The notes under the pieces were generated by a model. It did no database searches. It was not told where the DNA came from and saw nothing but the letters and a program-made list of their open reading frames with translations. A stretch of DNA of 64,000 bases from Arthrobacter russicus (lineage in GTDB: Bacteria > Actinomycetota > Actinomycetes > Actinomycetales > Micrococcaceae), in contig NZ_JAVDQF010000001.1 of NCBI RefSeq assembly GCF_031454135.1, positions 496,001 to 560,000 on the forward strand. Reading direction: 5' to 3'. Both the position numbers and the translations under genes were made by a program. The first letter of the stretch is position 1, and each line of letters starts with the position of its first letter. Positions 36,844-45,090 of the stretch are shown here, piece by piece.

Positions 36844-37921
36844 AATGGTCCCATCCCACGGTATCGCTGTGCCGTCCGGACACCGTCACCGCGCTTTCCG
36901 GTGCAGTTCCATCCTTCTTCGACAGTATCGAGCCTATCGCAGCAAAGCCATGCGGCAGCTGTGCATCGCCGTCAAAAGCGGATAACAATCCGTAGTCTTC
37001 GCCGCCGCCGAGCACCCAGTCCAGCGCCGATGCCCCCAGTCTCGAGGCGGCGGCTTCCAACGGCTCGCGAAAGCCTGCCAGAACCCTCGCATCCAGGTCG
37101 ATGCGCACCCCGCTGGACCCGGCGAGCCGGCCGGCGTCCCGGATCAACCCGTCGGAGATGTCCAGCATCGCCTTGGCTCCGGACGCGGCGGCGAGTGGGC
37201 CGGCCGGCAACGGCGGGCGTGGGCAATGGAAGGCTTCGATCAAACGCTGCTCCGCCGGGCTCAATGCGGCAAACGGAATCCCGCTTTCCAGCAGCGCCCA
37301 GCCGGCCGCCGCCCAACCGAGCCGGCCGGCGATCGCCAGCTGGTCCCCCGGCTCGGCGCCGGAACGCAGCACCGGCGCGCGTCGGGCCAAATCGCCGAGC
37401 ACGGTCACGGTCACGGAAATCTCGCGGCCGCCGGAGAGATCGCCGCCGACCACTCCGCAGCCCGAGGCGCCGAGTGCCGAGATCGCCTGGCTCAGGCCCT
37501 CGGCCAGACCCTCCGCCCAGGCGACCGGCGTGGCACCGGGCAGGGTCAGGCTCACCACCATGCCGGTGGCCACGGCACCCATCGCATTGATGTCGCTCAA
37601 GTTCTGCGCTGCGGCCTTCCAGCCCACCTCGAAGCCCCCGGAGCTGCAGCCGTTGTTCCAGAGCAATCGGAAGTCCTGGTCCTGGACCAACGTGTCCGTC
37701 GAAATGACCACCCGGCCGTCCGGGGCAGTCAGCACGGCAGCATCGTCTCCGGGGCCGATCAGCGCCGATGCCGAAGCACGCAGTCGAGGGAAAATCCGGG
37801 CCAGCAACTGGCCCTCACTGAGCTGGTCGACCGTCAGCTGGTCGACCGTCGGTTGGTCCGACCTCGACGGGTCGGCTGCCGTCTGCTCGTCCGTCGGGCT
37901 TGCCGGGTTCTGCTCATCCAC
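36833..37921 (-). CDS. thiL: Thiamine-monophosphate kinase
   Basis: This 362-residue enzyme makes thiamine pyrophosphate from thiamine monophosphate. It shows GPGDDAAVLTAPDGRVVIST, DTLVQDQDFR, the SDINAMGAVATGMVVSLTLP helix, GGDLSGGREISVTVTVLG, and AMLDISDGLIRDAGRLA. The start is GTG 37921, giving a 35-residue low-complexity N-terminus with a short tandem repeat (TVDQLTVDQLSEGQL). Later starts are possible because most of this stretch is outside the conserved domain. Together with riboswitch-controlled thiC it supports thiamine synthesis. Confidence 0.94.
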   Translation of the reverse strand: MDEQNPASPTDEQTAADPSRSDQPTVDQLTVDQLSEGQLLARIFPRLRASASALIGPGDDAAVLTAPDGRVVISTDTLVQDQDFRLLWNNGCSSGGFEVGWKAAAQNLSDINAMGAVATGMVVSLTLPGATPVAWAEGLAEGLSQAISALGASGCGVVGGDLSGGREISVTVTVLGDLARRAPVLRSGAEPGDQLAIAGRLGWAAAGWALLESGIPFAALSPAEQRLIEAFHCPRPPLPAGPLAAASGAKAMLDISDGLIRDAGRLAGSSGVRIDLDARVLAGFREPLEAAASRLGASALDWVLGGGEDYGLLSAFDGDAQLPHGFAAIGSILSKKDGTAPESAVTVSGRHSDTVGWDHFAD

Positions 37922-37998
37922 CCCTCTACGGTAGCGGGGTGGACCGACAAGCGCAGGCCCGGCGGGCGGCAAGGCTCTCCCGGCGGGCCGATTTCGGT

Positions 37999-38820
37999 CT
38001 AGCCGAGGCTGCTGCGCAGCCGCCAGGACTTGCCCAGGCTGCCCCGCGGCGGACGGCTGGCGATCCGCTGCGCCCGCAAGGCCATTGAATCGTCGCAACG
38101 CAGCCGGCCCACTTTGGCCAGGGCGTTCGCCGTGTGCACGGCACCCGCGCGGCGCGCCGCCGCGTCGTCGGCAATCAGTTCCAGCAGCAGCTGGGTACTG
38201 CTTTCCAGACGGCGGGAACCCGGCAGGATCGGCAGGCAGATCCGTTTCAGCTGCGCCAGCTGGCGGATCCGGCCGTGCCGTTGGTCCAGGTGCGCCAATT
38301 CGTGTTCGATCACGGCGCGCAATTGCGGTTCGCTGAGTTCGCCCTGCAACCGCGATGCGATCACCACCCGCCCCGGCTGCCCGGGGAAGCTCAACGCCAA
38401 CGGCAGGTCTGATTCGATGGTGACCAGTTCTGCGCCGCGGAGCCGGCTGGACTGGCAGGACGCGGCGAGCAGCGACGCTTCCTGCTGCATCCGGCGGTCC
38501 GCTTCGGTGAGCGGTTTGAGCTTCGCCGCGACCAGGGACAGCAATCCGCCGGCGAGCGCCAGGCCCAACCAGCTCAGGCCCATGATCACCGTGGGCTCGA
38601 ACCAGAGCCGGGCCTGGCCGGCAGCCGAAACCGCGGTGAGGATCGCGCCGACCAGGCTGGACAGCAGCAGCCCGAACCCGCCGAAGAACACTGCATGGCT
38701 CGCCAGCAGAGCGGCCCGCGGATAGCGCAGCCGCCAGCTCCCGAGCGTGAGCGGGAGGTACGACACGGCGATCAGGAATAGCGCGGCGAAACCCAGCCAG
38801 GCCACGGTCGACAAAGACAT
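37999..38820 (-). CDS. M56-family membrane metallopeptidase (BlaR1-like, no sensor domain)
   Basis: This 273-residue protein has three predicted transmembrane segments in the first 125 residues (VAWLGFAALFLIAVSYLPLT; ASHAVFFGGFGLLLSSLVGA; GLSWLGLALAGGLLSLV). A cytosolic zinc peptidase domain follows with HExxH (VIEHELAHLDQRH). M56 peptidases of the BlaR1 type cleave BlaI/CopY-like repressors, one of which is encoded 13 bases upstream. There is no extracellular penicillin-binding sensor domain, so the inducer is not a beta-lactam through BlaR1-style sensing. ATG 38820 has a GGGGA site. It is last in a run with BlaI, PepSY and DUF5134 genes. Confidence 0.88.
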   Translation of the reverse strand: MSLSTVAWLGFAALFLIAVSYLPLTLGSWRLRYPRAALLASHAVFFGGFGLLLSSLVGAILTAVSAAGQARLWFEPTVIMGLSWLGLALAGGLLSLVAAKLKPLTEADRRMQQEASLLAASCQSSRLRGAELVTIESDLPLALSFPGQPGRVVIASRLQGELSEPQLRAVIEHELAHLDQRHGRIRQLAQLKRICLPILPGSRRLESSTQLLLELIADDAAARRAGAVHTANALAKVGRLRCDDSMALRAQRIASRPPRGSLGKSWRLRSSLG

Positions 38821-38833
38821 CCGGTCCCCTGCC

Positions 38834-39250
38834 TCAGCTGTCCGGCCGGAGCACGCGGCGCAGAATTTCGATGTCCCGCTCGTCGAGTTCACCGGCAAAA
38901 CTGAGCAGCGCAGCGCTCCGGTCGTTGCTGGAGACCAAGGCGGAGACCATGGCTTCCGCCGTCGATTCCGATTCGCTGACCGCGGCTGCGAAGACCGAGC
39001 CCCCGGCCCGCGCCGGAGACTTCAGTACCGCGCCCTTTTTGCCCAAGCGGTCCAGCACGGTCAACATCGTGGTCAGTGCCGGCACCGCCTCATCCTGGGG
39101 AAACTGGTCCAAGACCTCACGGGCAGCGAGTGGCCGTCCGGCATTCCACAGGATCCGCATCACCCGCGTTTCCAGTTCACCCCGGTTGCGCCTCATCTTG
39201 CCTGCTCCCCTGTCGCTCATCGATTTGTCGCTCATCGACTTGTCGGTCAT
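38834..39250 (-). CDS. BlaI/MecI/CopY-family transcriptional regulator
   Basis: This 138-residue winged-helix repressor has the DNA-binding domain GELETRVMRILWNAGRPLAA followed by VLDQFPQDEAVPALTTMLTV. A helical C-terminal dimerisation part ends in DERDIEILRRVL. A short repeat (TDKSMSDKSMSD) precedes the domain. It overlaps the PepSY gene stop by four bases (ATGA) and is followed by its likely protease, the M56 peptidase. Regulators of this type bind TACA-Nx-TGTA dyads; a double dyad of this kind lies at 41474-41511 upstream of the operon, so autoregulation is likely. Confidence 0.9.
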   Translation of the reverse strand: MTDKSMSDKSMSDRGAGKMRRNRGELETRVMRILWNAGRPLAAREVLDQFPQDEAVPALTTMLTVLDRLGKKGAVLKSPARAGGSVFAAAVSESESTAEAMVSALVSSNDRSAALLSFAGELDERDIEILRRVLRPDS

Positions 39251-40695
39251 TGGCCCCGCCTTGCGTTCACCAGGGTATCCAGCAAGACGAAGGCAATCAA
39301 AGACAGCCCGACCAGCGGCAGGAAAATCCCGAGCACAGCACCGGCCAGAACGACCGAAAGCACTCCCCACCAAGGCGCTTTGGCCAGCTTTCCGGAAGGC
39401 ACGGCCCGGCCGAATCGGCTGCCGCCGCGCTGGGCATCAACTACCCCGGCAGGGCGGGTCGGCCGCCGTTTCCACCACATCAAATAACCCAGTGCCGTCA
39501 TCGCGGCGATGCCCAGCGCGGTCAGGAACAGCAGAATTTGGTTGGCCAGTCCGAAGAGCGTGCCCATATGCAGCGCGATTGCCCATTTGGTCAATTTGGC
39601 TGCCGGCGAGAAATCCGCGAAGGCGAGGCGGTCGGTGACTTCGAAGGACCTCGGGTCGATGGCGACCTGGTCGGCGTCGGCCGGGTTCCCGCCTTCCAGC
39701 TCATTGACCGTCCAGGCGCGGTCCGCAGCGGCCGGGACTTTGATCTGGATCCGCGGCGCGTCGATTCCGGCGTTCCGGGCCGCGCCCAGCACCCGGTCGA
39801 AATCCGCAGGGTCCACGGTCGCCGGACTCGTCGCCTCAGCACCATGCCCGCCGTGACCGCCGGCTTCTGCGGGCGCCTCGCCGTCCAGCCGGGTGGAGAT
39901 CGACGGCGTTTTCCAATCCAGGGCCCCGCGCACTGCGGAGACGTTCTCCCCGGCGAATTGCGACCAGGTGATTCCGGTAGCGGACAGGAACAATGCGCCG
40001 AACAGCACCCAGACGCCGAGCGAGGCGTGCCAGCTGAACAGCTTCCGGTAGCCGCTGCCCTTGCGGCTGGGCCGGAGCAGCTCTTTTTTGCGCCGCGCCT
40101 TCAAGAGCCGTTGCACCCAGAGCGCCGCTCCGGCCAAGACCACGATGCCGAGCCAGCTCGCGGCCAACTCACTGTAGATCCGACCGGGCTCGCCCAGGTT
40201 CAAATTGCTGTGCAGGCTGGAACTCCAGGTCCGCAGCGGCAACTCGCCATTGCTGCTGTACACGGTCAGATCGCCGCGCACTTGAGCGGTTCCAGGATCG
40301 ATGAAGATCGCCCGTGACTCGCCGGCACGCAGTTCCGCTGCCCGGAACAGCACCCGGGTGGTGCTGCCCGGCTCCGGCGCCGGCCAGACGCCGGCCAAGG
40401 TACCGGACTCCCCGACGACGTCTTGTGCGGCCCGGACTTGGGCTGCCAAAGGCTGGGTCTGCGCCGAGACCGGCGCGGTCAGTTCCTGCGCGTAGACGAG
40501 CTTTTCCAAAGTGGGCGTCAGCGCGTAAAACGCTCCGCTCAACGCCGCCACCAGGATGAATGGGCCGATCAGGATTCCGGCGTAGAAGTGCAATCGGAGC
40601 AGCAGCGGAATCAGCCAACCACGCCGGGGCGTGCGCCGGGCGTCCGGGTCCGCGGGGGCAGCCGGAGATTCGGTCTGGGCTTGGTCAGTACTCAT
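39247..40695 (-). CDS. PepSY-associated TM protein
   Basis: This 482-residue membrane protein has the PepSY_TM layout. The N-terminal helix with RLHFYAGILIGPFILVAALS is followed by an extracytoplasmic PepSY part, a second helix (LGIVVLAGAALWVQRLLKA), and KLFSWHASLGVWVLFGALFL. Further helices lie near the C-terminus (ILLFLTALGIAAMTALGYL). A His-rich stretch (GGHGGHGAE) lies in an external loop. Such proteins are usually linked to metal or haem handling at the membrane. It is in an operon with DUF5134 upstream and a BlaI-type regulator downstream. Confidence 0.85.
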   Translation of the reverse strand: MSTDQAQTESPAAPADPDARRTPRRGWLIPLLLRLHFYAGILIGPFILVAALSGAFYALTPTLEKLVYAQELTAPVSAQTQPLAAQVRAAQDVVGESGTLAGVWPAPEPGSTTRVLFRAAELRAGESRAIFIDPGTAQVRGDLTVYSSNGELPLRTWSSSLHSNLNLGEPGRIYSELAASWLGIVVLAGAALWVQRLLKARRKKELLRPSRKGSGYRKLFSWHASLGVWVLFGALFLSATGITWSQFAGENVSAVRGALDWKTPSISTRLDGEAPAEAGGHGGHGAEATSPATVDPADFDRVLGAARNAGIDAPRIQIKVPAAADRAWTVNELEGGNPADADQVAIDPRSFEVTDRLAFADFSPAAKLTKWAIALHMGTLFGLANQILLFLTALGIAAMTALGYLMWWKRRPTRPAGVVDAQRGGSRFGRAVPSGKLAKAPWWGVLSVVLAGAVLGIFLPLVGLSLIAFVLLDTLVNARRGQ

Positions 40696-40761
40696 CGGAG
40701 TTCACTTTCACTGGCGCCGGAACGGCGCGGTTGCGGGTGGGCATTGACGACGGCGGGAGGA

Positions 40762-41397
40762 TCAGCTGACGAAGAAGTAGAGTGCCATGCCGGCCGCCAT
40801 CAAAGCGGAAAACGCCGGATCGACCACCAGCAGCCAATGCTTGGCCCAGCCGCCGCGCACGATCTGGGCGATCGACCGGGCGGCCAGCCACAGGGCTGCT
40901 CCGGTGAAGAGCACGGCCAGCGTGATCGCGACCGCGCTGGCCCAGGCGGCGGTGCCCGAATCGATCGGCAGCGTGGACAGGCCCATTTCGGGCATCTCCA
41001 TGCCCGGCATCTCGGCCCCGCCGTGCATTCCGGCCATCGCCCGCTCCATCGCGAACGCCATCCAGACCATCGCGGCCATCATGAAGGCGTGGTAGAGCAG
41101 CAATCCCCGGCTGCCGTGGTGGCCGTCGCCCGGGCCCGCTTCTGCTGTCGGTTTGAGCACCGCCAGGGCCAGATACCAGAGCGCGGCCAGGCCGAAGACG
41201 ATCATCTGCCAGGACATCGGCACGGTCATCCCCCAGGACCACGGCATCGAAAGCATCGAAGCGCTCATCAGCACGTGCAGGATGTTGCTGGTCCGGTCGA
41301 TGCTGCTGCGGGCGATCGCGATCCGGATCAGGCTGTACAGGCCGGTGACCGTGAACAGCACGGTGATGGACCATTGCAGGGCCGGGTCAGTGATCAC
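40762..41397 (-). CDS. DUF5134-family membrane protein with Met/His-rich loop
   Basis: This protein of about 211 residues has six predicted transmembrane helices (ITVLFTVTGLYSLIRIAIA; ALWYLALAVLKP; LLLYHAFMMAAMVWMAF; and others). A Met/His-rich loop (RAMAGMHGGAEMPGMEMPEM) looks suited to copper binding. GTG 41397 is preferred because an AAGGAG is correctly spaced upstream; the longer start at 41433 lacks one. It is the first gene of the DUF5134-PepSY-BlaI-M56 run. A role in copper handling is inferred from the loop and context, not shown. Confidence 0.78.
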   Translation of the reverse strand: MITDPALQWSITVLFTVTGLYSLIRIAIARSSIDRTSNILHVLMSASMLSMPWSWGMTVPMSWQMIVFGLAALWYLALAVLKPTAEAGPGDGHHGSRGLLLYHAFMMAAMVWMAFAMERAMAGMHGGAEMPGMEMPEMGLSTLPIDSGTAAWASAVAITLAVLFTGAALWLAARSIAQIVRGGWAKHWLLVVDPAFSALMAAGMALYFFVS

Positions 41398-41473
41398 AGG
41401 GTTTGTCTCCTTGGCAGTCTTGCCGGCCGGCATGCGCGGCCGCGGGGCGGCGGACGCCCCCGTAGAGCTTGTA

Positions 41474-41511
41474 CTCTACATCTTGTAGAACCGATTCTAC
41501 AAGATGTAGAG
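41474..41511. promoter_or_regulatory. Large palindromic operator (double TACA-N3-TGTA dyad)
   Basis: CTCTACATCTTGTAGAA (41474-41490) is exactly reverse-complemented at 41495-41511 with a four-base centre. Each arm itself holds a smaller dyad, TACATCTTGTA and TACAAGATGTA. CopY/BlaI-type repressors use TACA..TGTA operators, although CopY spacing is two rather than three. The site is 77 bases upstream of the DUF5134 start and 54 bases upstream of the divergent DUF3515 gene, so it may control one or both. Confidence 0.75.
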
Positions 41512-41564
41512 CGCGTTCCATGCCAGGTCCTCCGGAGCCGCGCTGCGCTGCTAGACTGCCGATC

Positions 41565-42104
41565 ATGCCCCGTCGCAGGAACCTGATCGTCGCCGTGCCG
41601 CTGCTCGCCCTCGCCTTGGCCGGATGCACGCCGCTCGTGGACCTCGCGCCGGCACCGGACTCGGCCAATCCGGCCTGCGCCCCGATGATGATCGCGTTGC
41701 CGGACCAATTGGCCGATCAGCCGCTGCGCGAAACCGGCTCGCAGGGCACCGCGGCCTGGGGAAACCCGTCGAAGGTAGTGCTGCGCTGCGGGGTGAATCC
41801 GCCGGGGCCGACCACCGAGCAATGCGTCGGCGTGAACGGCGTCGACTGGGTCTTGACCCAGGATCCGAAAAAGCCGGAGACCCGGACCGCGACCACTTAC
41901 GGCCGGGAGCCGGCGACCGAGATCTTGTTCAACCAGAACGAGGTCGCTTCGAGCACCGTCCTGGCGCAGCTCTCCGGAGCAGCCGGGAAAATCCCGCAGA
42001 CCCGAAAGTGCTTGGGCGCGGCGGACAGCCAGCTGCTCCCGTCGGACCAGCCGCTCCCGTCGGACCAGCCGCTCCCGTCGGAATCGGGCAGCACCGCGCC
42101 TTAG
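41565..42104 (+). CDS. DUF3515-family lipoprotein
   Basis: This 179-residue protein has an N-terminal lipoprotein signal (LIVAVPLLALALAGC, lipobox LAGC). The DUF3515 body contains NPACAPMMIALPDQLADQPL and VLRCGVNPPGPTTEQCVGVN. It is predicted to be anchored to the outer face of the membrane. The C-terminus carries a short tandem repeat (PLPSDQ, 18-bp DNA units from about 42042). In actinobacteria this gene usually lies beside ddl, as here. Its role is unknown. It starts at ATG 41565. Confidence 0.88.
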   Translation: MPRRRNLIVAVPLLALALAGCTPLVDLAPAPDSANPACAPMMIALPDQLADQPLRETGSQGTAAWGNPSKVVLRCGVNPPGPTTEQCVGVNGVDWVLTQDPKKPETRTATTYGREPATEILFNQNEVASSTVLAQLSGAAGKIPQTRKCLGAADSQLLPSDQPLPSDQPLPSESGSTAP

Positions 42105-42125
42105 CCCGGTCGCGGCGTCGGCGGC

Positions 42126-43280
42126 TCAGCGCAGTCCGGTGTTCCGGGCCAACGCCAGCTGCAAAAGCTCGTCCACCAATTCCGGATAGCTCATGCCGCT
42201 GGCCGCCCACATTTGCGGGTACATCGATTTGGGCGTGAACCCGGGCATCGTATTGATCTCGTTGATGACCACCGAGCCGTCCGGAGTGACGAAGAAGTCC
42301 ACCCGGGAAAGCCCTTCGGCGTTGATCGCCTGGAATGCCAAGGCAGCCTGTTCCCGTACCTGGGCGATCACGGATTCCGGCAGGTCCGCGGGGCAGTTGA
42401 TCACCGCCGCGCCGTCTTCGAGGTATTTGGCTTCGAAGTCGTAGAAATCGTGATTGCCCCCGGTCACCACTTCGCCGGGCAACGAGGTCCGCGGTTCAGT
42501 CCCGCCGCGCCCCTGCAATACCGCGCATTCGACCTCCCGGCCCAGAATCGCGGCCTCGATGATCACCTTCGGGTCGTGCTGCCGCGCGAGTTCGACGGCC
42601 GGAAGCAGATCGTCCGGCCCCTCGACCTTGCTGATCCCCACCGAAGAACCGGCCCGGGCGGGCTTGACGAACACCGGCCAACCCAGTTCGGCCACCCGGG
42701 GTTGGATCTCCGCCTTGCGGTGCCGCCAGTCGGCGTCGTTCACTACCCGGTACGGTCCCACGCTCAGCCCGGCCGCGGCGAAGACGATTTTCATGATCTC
42801 TTTGTCCATGCCCACCGCCGAGGCCAGCACTCCGGCTCCGACATAGCGCACGTCGATCATTTCGAGCATGCCCTGGATGGTGCCGTCTTCGCCGAACGGG
42901 CCGTGGAACAACGGGAAAACCACATCGACCTCGCCGATGATGCCGGGCACCCGGCCGGGCACGCTGCTGAGCAGTTCCGCAGTCCCGGTGGCGACCCCGG
43001 CCTGGCCGACCAAGGACACGGCTTGCGCCGATCCGTCGACCTCCGGCAGGCTCCCGGAGTCCAGGGCCCAGGAAGCCGTCTCGGCGCCGGCCAGCACCCA
43101 ACGGCCGTCTTTGGTCACGCCCACCGGCACGACGTCGTACTTGTCCCGGTCGATCGCGCCCAACACGCCCACTGCGGTCACGCAACTGATCGAATGTTCG
43201 CTGGAACGGCCGCCGAACAACACGGCCACCCGCGGCTTAGCCTCCGGAGCGGGCATTCCCGTCGCTTCGATTCCAGTCAC
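42126..43280 (-). CDS. ddl: D-alanine--D-alanine ligase
   Basis: This 384-residue ATP-grasp enzyme makes the D-Ala-D-Ala dipeptide of peptidoglycan. It has VAVLFGGRSSEHSISCVTAV, FPLFHGPFGEDGTIQGMLEM, the ATP-grasp lysine strand WPVFVKPARAGSSVGISKV, and metal ligands in VINEINTMPGFTPKSMYPQM. The KSMYP loop is that of Ddl, not of vancomycin-resistance D-Ala-D-Lac ligases. The start is GTG 43280, overlapping the gpsA stop by four bases (GTGA). It ends a run plsC-gpsA-ddl. Confidence 0.96.
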   Translation of the reverse strand: MTGIEATGMPAPEAKPRVAVLFGGRSSEHSISCVTAVGVLGAIDRDKYDVVPVGVTKDGRWVLAGAETASWALDSGSLPEVDGSAQAVSLVGQAGVATGTAELLSSVPGRVPGIIGEVDVVFPLFHGPFGEDGTIQGMLEMIDVRYVGAGVLASAVGMDKEIMKIVFAAAGLSVGPYRVVNDADWRHRKAEIQPRVAELGWPVFVKPARAGSSVGISKVEGPDDLLPAVELARQHDPKVIIEAAILGREVECAVLQGRGGTEPRTSLPGEVVTGGNHDFYDFEAKYLEDGAAVINCPADLPESVIAQVREQAALAFQAINAEGLSRVDFFVTPDGSVVINEINTMPGFTPKSMYPQMWAASGMSYPELVDELLQLALARNTGLR

Positions 43281-44305
43281 AGACCCAACTCACCTTCCGA
43301 TTTGAGCTCCCGCGCCAAAAGCCGCGGGCCGAGCTCGTCAACGTGCAATTTGCCAGCCAGAACCGCCACCACCGCGGCGCTGATCGGCATGTCGACACCC
43401 AGCTTCCGGGCCAAGTCGTAGACCGCACGGCCGGATTTGATGCCTTCTGCGGTTTGCGTCATTTTCGCATTCACCTCGTCCAGGCTCAGCCCTTGGCCCA
43501 GCAAACGTCCAGCGGTGTGGTTCCGACTCAACGGCGAAGAACAGGTGGCCACCAGATCGCCGAGCCCGGCCAGACCAGCCATGGTCTCCGCATCGCCGCC
43601 CAAGGCCAAAGCCAGCCGGGTGGTCTCGGCGAGACCGCGGGTGATCACCGAGGCTTTGGTGTTGTCGCCCATCTCTTTGCCTTCGCAGATGCCCACCGCC
43701 AGCGCGATCACGTTTTTGACGATGCCGCCAATCTCCACGCCCACCACATCGGTGTTGGTATAGGGCCGGAAGTAGGCCGCGGTGCACAGCGAAGCCACCC
43801 AGGAGGCGATCTCTTCATCGGAGCAGGCGATCACCGAAGCGGTCGGTTCCTCACGGGCGATCTCCATCGCCAGATTCGGCCCGGAAACCACCGCGATCCG
43901 CTCCGCCGGAATCGTCAGTTCCTGGGCGATCACCTGGCTCATCCGGGAGTCGGTGCCCAGTTCCAAGCCCTTCATGAGCGAAACCACGACCGCGTCCGGG
44001 GCGATCAACTCCCGCCAACCGGCCAACTGCGGACGCAACGATTGGGCCGGTACCGCGATGATCACCAAGGCGGCGCCGGCCAGCACCTCGGCGACGTCGG
44101 TGCTCGCCGAAATATTGCCCGGCAAACCGATGCCCGGCAAATAGGCCTGGTTGCGGTGCGCCGCATTGATGTCCTGGACCACCTCCTCCCGGCGTCCCCA
44201 GAGCCGGATCGGGATCGCCGGATTGGCGTCGGCCACGATCTTGGCGAAGGCCGTCCCCCAGCTTCCCGCACCCAGCACCGCAATGTTGTCCGGTGCAGCT
44301 TTCAC
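43277..44305 (-). CDS. gpsA: Glycerol-3-phosphate dehydrogenase [NAD(P)+]
   Basis: This 342-residue enzyme reduces dihydroxyacetone phosphate to sn-glycerol 3-phosphate for phospholipid synthesis. It shows the NAD(P) loop IAVLGAGSWGTAFAKIV at the N-terminus, VVSGPNLAMEI, the catalytic Lys region GVEIGGIVKNVIALAVGICE, GLAGLGDLVATCSSPLSRNH and MPISAAVVAVL. The start is GTG 44305, overlapping the plsC stop (GTGA). The product feeds the acyltransferase encoded upstream. Confidence 0.96.
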   Translation of the reverse strand: MKAAPDNIAVLGAGSWGTAFAKIVADANPAIPIRLWGRREEVVQDINAAHRNQAYLPGIGLPGNISASTDVAEVLAGAALVIIAVPAQSLRPQLAGWRELIAPDAVVVSLMKGLELGTDSRMSQVIAQELTIPAERIAVVSGPNLAMEIAREEPTASVIACSDEEIASWVASLCTAAYFRPYTNTDVVGVEIGGIVKNVIALAVGICEGKEMGDNTKASVITRGLAETTRLALALGGDAETMAGLAGLGDLVATCSSPLSRNHTAGRLLGQGLSLDEVNAKMTQTAEGIKSGRAVYDLARKLGVDMPISAAVVAVLAGKLHVDELGPRLLARELKSEGELGL

Positions 44306-45090
44306 TTGTGGTCCTTCGGGTCTTGTTCCAGTTTGCGGCCCTGGCCGGTCTGGTTGTGCTCTGCCGGATCCCAGCGCTCGGCCGGCGGGGTGCCGCCGCG
44401 CAGCCCGACCAGCAGGGCGGTGATCTCGTCCAGAATCGCTTCGGTGGCTTCGTGCAGCAGCGTTTTGTCCAACGGGCGGTCCCGGAACCGGTCCAGATCC
44501 ACCGGATCGCCCACGACCATGGTGACCCGTTTGCGCGGCAGCGGGCGGACCATTCTGGCATAGCGCGGAAAGACTTCCTGGGCGCCCCAATGCGCCACCG
44601 GGATCACCGGAGCACCGGTCTGCAGGGCCAATCGGGCCGCGCCGGTATGCCCGCGCATCGGCCACAGATCCGGGTCCCTGGTGAGCGTGCCCTCCGGATA
44701 GATGATGATCGCACCGCCCTCATCCAGGACTTCCTGGGCCACCACCAGGGCCCGGCCCGCGGTGGGGCCGCTGCGGTCCACCGGGATCTGCTTCGAACCG
44801 GACATCGCTTTGCCCACGAAAGGCAGTTTGAACAGCGAACCCTTGGCCAGGAAGTGCGGTGGGAATCCGTTGTTGTAGAGCATGTGGCCGACCAGCACCG
44901 GGTCGATTTCCGAATAATGGTTGGCGCAGACGATGAATCCCCGGTCCCGGGGCAGCTTTTCGGTCTGCAGCCAGGTCTTGGCCAGCAGCAGGTTCATCAA
45001 CGGGCGCATCGTGTTTGCCATGATCGAGAACATGGTCGTCATCGATCTGGACTGCTTCGAATCCTCCGTGCCGGGCCGGCTACCGCTCAT
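44302..45090 (-). CDS. plsC: 1-acyl-sn-glycerol-3-phosphate acyltransferase
   Basis: This 262-residue protein has the acyltransferase motifs H-x4-D (VCANHYSEIDPVLV), GSLFKLPFVG, YPEGTLTRDPDLWPM (the E-G-T box) and APVIPVAHWG. It adds an acyl chain to lysophosphatidic acid at the membrane. ATG 45090 overlaps the murA stop by four bases, and its stop overlaps gpsA. Translation of murA, plsC, gpsA and ddl therefore looks linked. Confidence 0.93.
   Translation of the reverse strand: MSGSRPGTEDSKQSRSMTTMFSIMANTMRPLMNLLLAKTWLQTEKLPRDRGFIVCANHYSEIDPVLVGHMLYNNGFPPHFLAKGSLFKLPFVGKAMSGSKQIPVDRSGPTAGRALVVAQEVLDEGGAIIIYPEGTLTRDPDLWPMRGHTGAARLALQTGAPVIPVAHWGAQEVFPRYARMVRPLPRKRVTMVVGDPVDLDRFRDRPLDKTLLHEATEAILDEITALLVGLRGGTPPAERWDPAEHNQTGQGRKLEQDPKDHK

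Noticed and set aside
42126-43280. Ddl as a vancomycin-resistance D-Ala-D-Lac ligase
   Set aside because: The active-site loop KSMYP is that of ordinary Ddl and no vanH or vanX is nearby.
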